From Janthinobacterium sp. (GTDB lineage: Bacteria > Pseudomonadota > Gammaproteobacteria > Burkholderiales > Burkholderiaceae_D), in assembly GCA_025356595.1 (NCBI GenBank), contig JANXSQ010000118.1:1-51321 (forward strand): DNA of 51,321 bases, read 5' to 3'. This document shows positions 49,386 to 51,321 of the stretch, in pieces (position 1 is the first letter of the stretch; each line of letters starts with the position of its first letter). The notes beneath the pieces are model-generated. The model was given only the letters and a program-made list of their open reading frames with translations. It did no database searches and was not told the origin of the DNA. Position numbers and translations under genes: made by a program.

Positions 49386-51321
49386 TTGTTGACCGTTCTC
49401 ATGGCCACCCGCAACGGCGCGGCGACCCTGCCCAAAGTACTAGAAGCGTATTGCGCGCTGCTTGCGCCGGCGCAAGGATGGGAACTGCTCATCGCCGACA
49501 ACGGCAGCAGCGACGGGACACGCGCCGTCATCGAGCGCTACAGCGCCCGCCTGCCCTTGCGCAGCCTGTACGTGGAACGGCCGGGCAAGAACGTGGCCCT
49601 GAACGCGGCGCTGGCCCTGGCCCTCGGCAATCCGGCCGCCAGCCTGTTCGTCTTCACCGACGACGACGCCGCGCCGGCGCCGGACACGCTGCGCCTGTTC
49701 GCCAGCGCCGCCCAGGCGCGCCCGGAATGCACGATGTTCGGCGGCGCCATCGTCGCCGATTGGGCCGCCGCGCCGGCGGACTGGGTGCGCCGCCTGGTGC
49801 CGCTGGGCCTGACCTTCGGCATCACGGCGCCGGAATTGCCCGACGGGCCGATTTTCCCCGGTCTGATCTGGGGCGCCAACATGGCGCTGCGGCGCAGCGT
49901 CTTCGAGGCCGGCCACCGCTTCGACGAGTCCATCGGACCGAACGGCGTCGCCTACGCGATGGGCAGCGAAACCCAGTTGCTGCGCCTGCTGGCCGACGCC
50001 GGCCACCAGGCCTGGTTCTGCGCCGGCGCCAAGGTCGCCCACCACATCCGCCCGCATCAAGTGCAGGCGCCGTCGATACTCGAGCGGGCCTGGCGCTTCG
50101 GCCGCGGCATGTTCCGCCAGCACAAGCCCACGCCCTGCCCGTATGTGTTCGGCGTGCCGCGCTGGATGCTGATGCGCTACGCGCTGGAACTGCTGGGCCT
50201 GGCCGGGACGGCGTTCAGCGGCAACCGCGACCGGCGCTTCCTGCACCGCTGGGAACTGGCTTACCTGCGCGGTTACTTCCACGAGGCGTGGCGGGTGCCG
50301 CGGCGCGCGGCCGGGCGCGTCCTGATCACCAGTTTTTCCGGTGCGCTGGGCGGCATGGAGATGCGCATGGCGCAGGAGGCGCGCTTCCTCAACGCCGCCG
50401 GCTACCACGCCGTACTGGCGCTGCGCGCCTTTCCCGGCGCCGGCGCCTGGCGCGCCGGCCTGCGCGACGAGGCGCTCGACGTGGTCACCTTCGACCCGCC
50501 GCCTTTCATCGAACAGTGGCGCTGGCACCGCCTGAACCTGTGGCGCGCCGCGCTGTGGGGCGCCCGCGCGCTGCGCCGTTACCGGGTGCAATTGGTGCAC
50601 GTGGCGTTCTGCTGGACCAGCTACGGCGCCTCCGCCCTGTGGCTGGCGCAACGCTGTCGTCTGCCCGCCGTGATCAGCGTGCACAACGCATTTCCCCCGG
50701 AAGCGGTCGGCGAATGGCACCGGCCGCTGCTGATGGAAGCCTTCGGGGCGGTGCGCGGCGTCTACGCCGTATCCGAATCGGCCCTGCAGCATTTCCTTGC
50801 CATCTATGCGCCCTATCTGCCGGCGACGGCGCGCCTGGCGGTCATCCCCAACTGCGTCGACCTGCAGCGTTTCCAGCCCAGCGCCGCGCGGCGCCAAGCC
50901 GCCCGCCGGGCCTGGGGCGTGGCGCCGGACGCGCTGGTGATCGGCTGCGTCGGCCGCCTGGCGCCGCAAAAACGCCCGCACGCGGCGCTGGCCATGCTGG
51001 CCGAGCTGAGCGGCGAATTTCCCCAACTTCAGCTGGTGTTGATCGGTGTCGGGCCGCTGGAGCAGGCGCTGCGCGCCCAAGCCAAGGCGCTGGGCATCGC
51101 GGCGCGCGTCATCTTCGCCGGTTTCCAGGGCGACGTCGCGCAATGGTTGCCCGGCTTCGACCTGCATGCGCTGCTCAGCCAGAACGAGGGCTTCGGCATC
51201 GCCACCATCGAGGCGATGGCCTGCGCGGTGGCGACGGTGGGCACCGATGTGCCGGGCACCGCCGACGTGCTGCGCGGCAGCGCCGGCGGCCTGCTGGTGC
51301 CGCTGGGTGACGCGGCGGCGG
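49386..51321 (+). CDS. GT2-GT4 fused glycosyltransferase, C-terminus beyond window
   Basis: The frame is open from TTG 49386 to the right edge (at least 645 codons). The start is TTG because aggagg lies seven bases upstream; a second TTG follows directly and ATG 49401 is further in. Residues 1 to about 300 form a GT2 (GT-A) domain: MLTVLMATRNGAATLP, LIADNGSSDGT, and DDD at 92-94. From about residue 311 a GT4 (GT-B) domain begins (VLITSFSGALGGMEMRMAQE), with NCVDLQRF, VGRLAPQKRP and the donor region NEGFGIATIEAMAC. Two different transferases in one chain suggest successive sugar additions. The end is not seen. Confidence 0.85.
   Translation, partial: MLTVLMATRNGAATLPKVLEAYCALLAPAQGWELLIADNGSSDGTRAVIERYSARLPLRSLYVERPGKNVALNAALALALGNPAASLFVFTDDDAAPAPDTLRLFASAAQARPECTMFGGAIVADWAAAPADWVRRLVPLGLTFGITAPELPDGPIFPGLIWGANMALRRSVFEAGHRFDESIGPNGVAYAMGSETQLLRLLADAGHQAWFCAGAKVAHHIRPHQVQAPSILERAWRFGRGMFRQHKPTPCPYVFGVPRWMLMRYALELLGLAGTAFSGNRDRRFLHRWELAYLRGYFHEAWRVPRRAAGRVLITSFSGALGGMEMRMAQEARFLNAAGYHAVLALRAFPGAGAWRAGLRDEALDVVTFDPPPFIEQWRWHRLNLWRAALWGARALRRYRVQLVHVAFCWTSYGASALWLAQRCRLPAVISVHNAFPPEAVGEWHRPLLMEAFGAVRGVYAVSESALQHFLAIYAPYLPATARLAVIPNCVDLQRFQPSAARRQAARRAWGVAPDALVIGCVGRLAPQKRPHAALAMLAELSGEFPQLQLVLIGVGPLEQALRAQAKALGIAARVIFAGFQGDVAQWLPGFDLHALLSQNEGFGIATIEAMACAVATVGTDVPGTADVLRGSAGGLLVPLGDAAA

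Noticed and set aside
49440..51167. 575-codon open frame on the minus strand opposite the GT2-GT4 gene
   Set aside because: Antisense composition and no recognisable motif; the plus-strand frame shows full glycosyltransferase signatures throughout.
1..51321. CRISPR arrays, tRNA or rRNA genes, phage genes
   Set aside because: No regularly spaced repeats beyond two copies, no cloverleaf-like segments and no phage or integrase proteins were seen.

Overview
GC-rich (roughly two thirds G+C by eye) chromosomal DNA of a betaproteobacterium, most likely Oxalobacteraceae (Massilia/Duganella type). The attribution is an inference from protein style and from gene content; no rRNA or other marker gene is present. 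Nearly the whole window is one exosortase A (XrtA/EpsH, PEP-CTERM) exopolysaccharide locus.

Layout. (1) 1-645: scar DNA with IS21-like terminal repeats and a frameshifted AraC-type regulator remnant. (2) 646-17049, minus strand: a tightly packed 13-gene operon read from chain-length protein, BY-kinase, outer-membrane barrel, ATPase, WecB, deacetylase, FemAB protein, glycosyltransferase, exosortase A, amidotransferase to three more glycosyltransferases. Many junctions are 4-base ATGA/GTGA overlaps. (3) 17397-24799, plus strand: secreted serine protease, Wza-like export lipoprotein, then a Cys-containing Tat-like protein, a PqqD-like protein, an HprK-related kinase A and a nucleotidyltransferase, followed by PrsT. 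(4) 24925-28920, minus strand: a FeeM-like N-acyl amino acid synthase, a ThiF/E1-like enzyme, the flocculation-type PEP-CTERM protein PepA behind a sigma-54-type promoter, and a nitroreductase-like flavoprotein. (5) 29422-35118, minus strand: acyl-CoA ligase, PLP decarboxylase, asparagine synthase-like amidotransferase, deacetylase. (6) 35416-41647, plus strand: O-antigen-ligase-like protein, deacetylase, acyl carrier protein, two alpha/beta hydrolases, glycosyltransferase, TPR protein. (7) 41633-48918, minus strand: TviB and TviC sugar-nucleotide enzymes, the initiating sugar transferase, and the PrsK/PrsR two-component pair. (8) 49386 to the right edge: a GT2-GT4 fusion.

How it fits together. 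WecB, TviB and TviC imply a polymer containing N-acetylated amino sugars and aminouronic acids. The TIGR03013-type transferase would start the lipid-linked unit, the glycosyltransferases extend it, and the Wzc-like/BY-kinase/Wza-like/barrel set exports it. XrtA processes PEP-CTERM proteins such as PepA. PrsK/PrsR (sigma-54-dependent) is encoded in cis with a good -24/-12 element in front of pepA, giving a self-contained circuit. No Wzx-type flippase is visible in the window.

Least explained parts: the FeeM-ThiF-(PepA)-nitroreductase module, the Cys protein/PqqD/HprK-A/nucleotidyltransferase module, and the ligase/decarboxylase/amidotransferase/ACP/hydrolase set. Each looks like an unassigned small-molecule or peptide modification pathway attached to the matrix locus.
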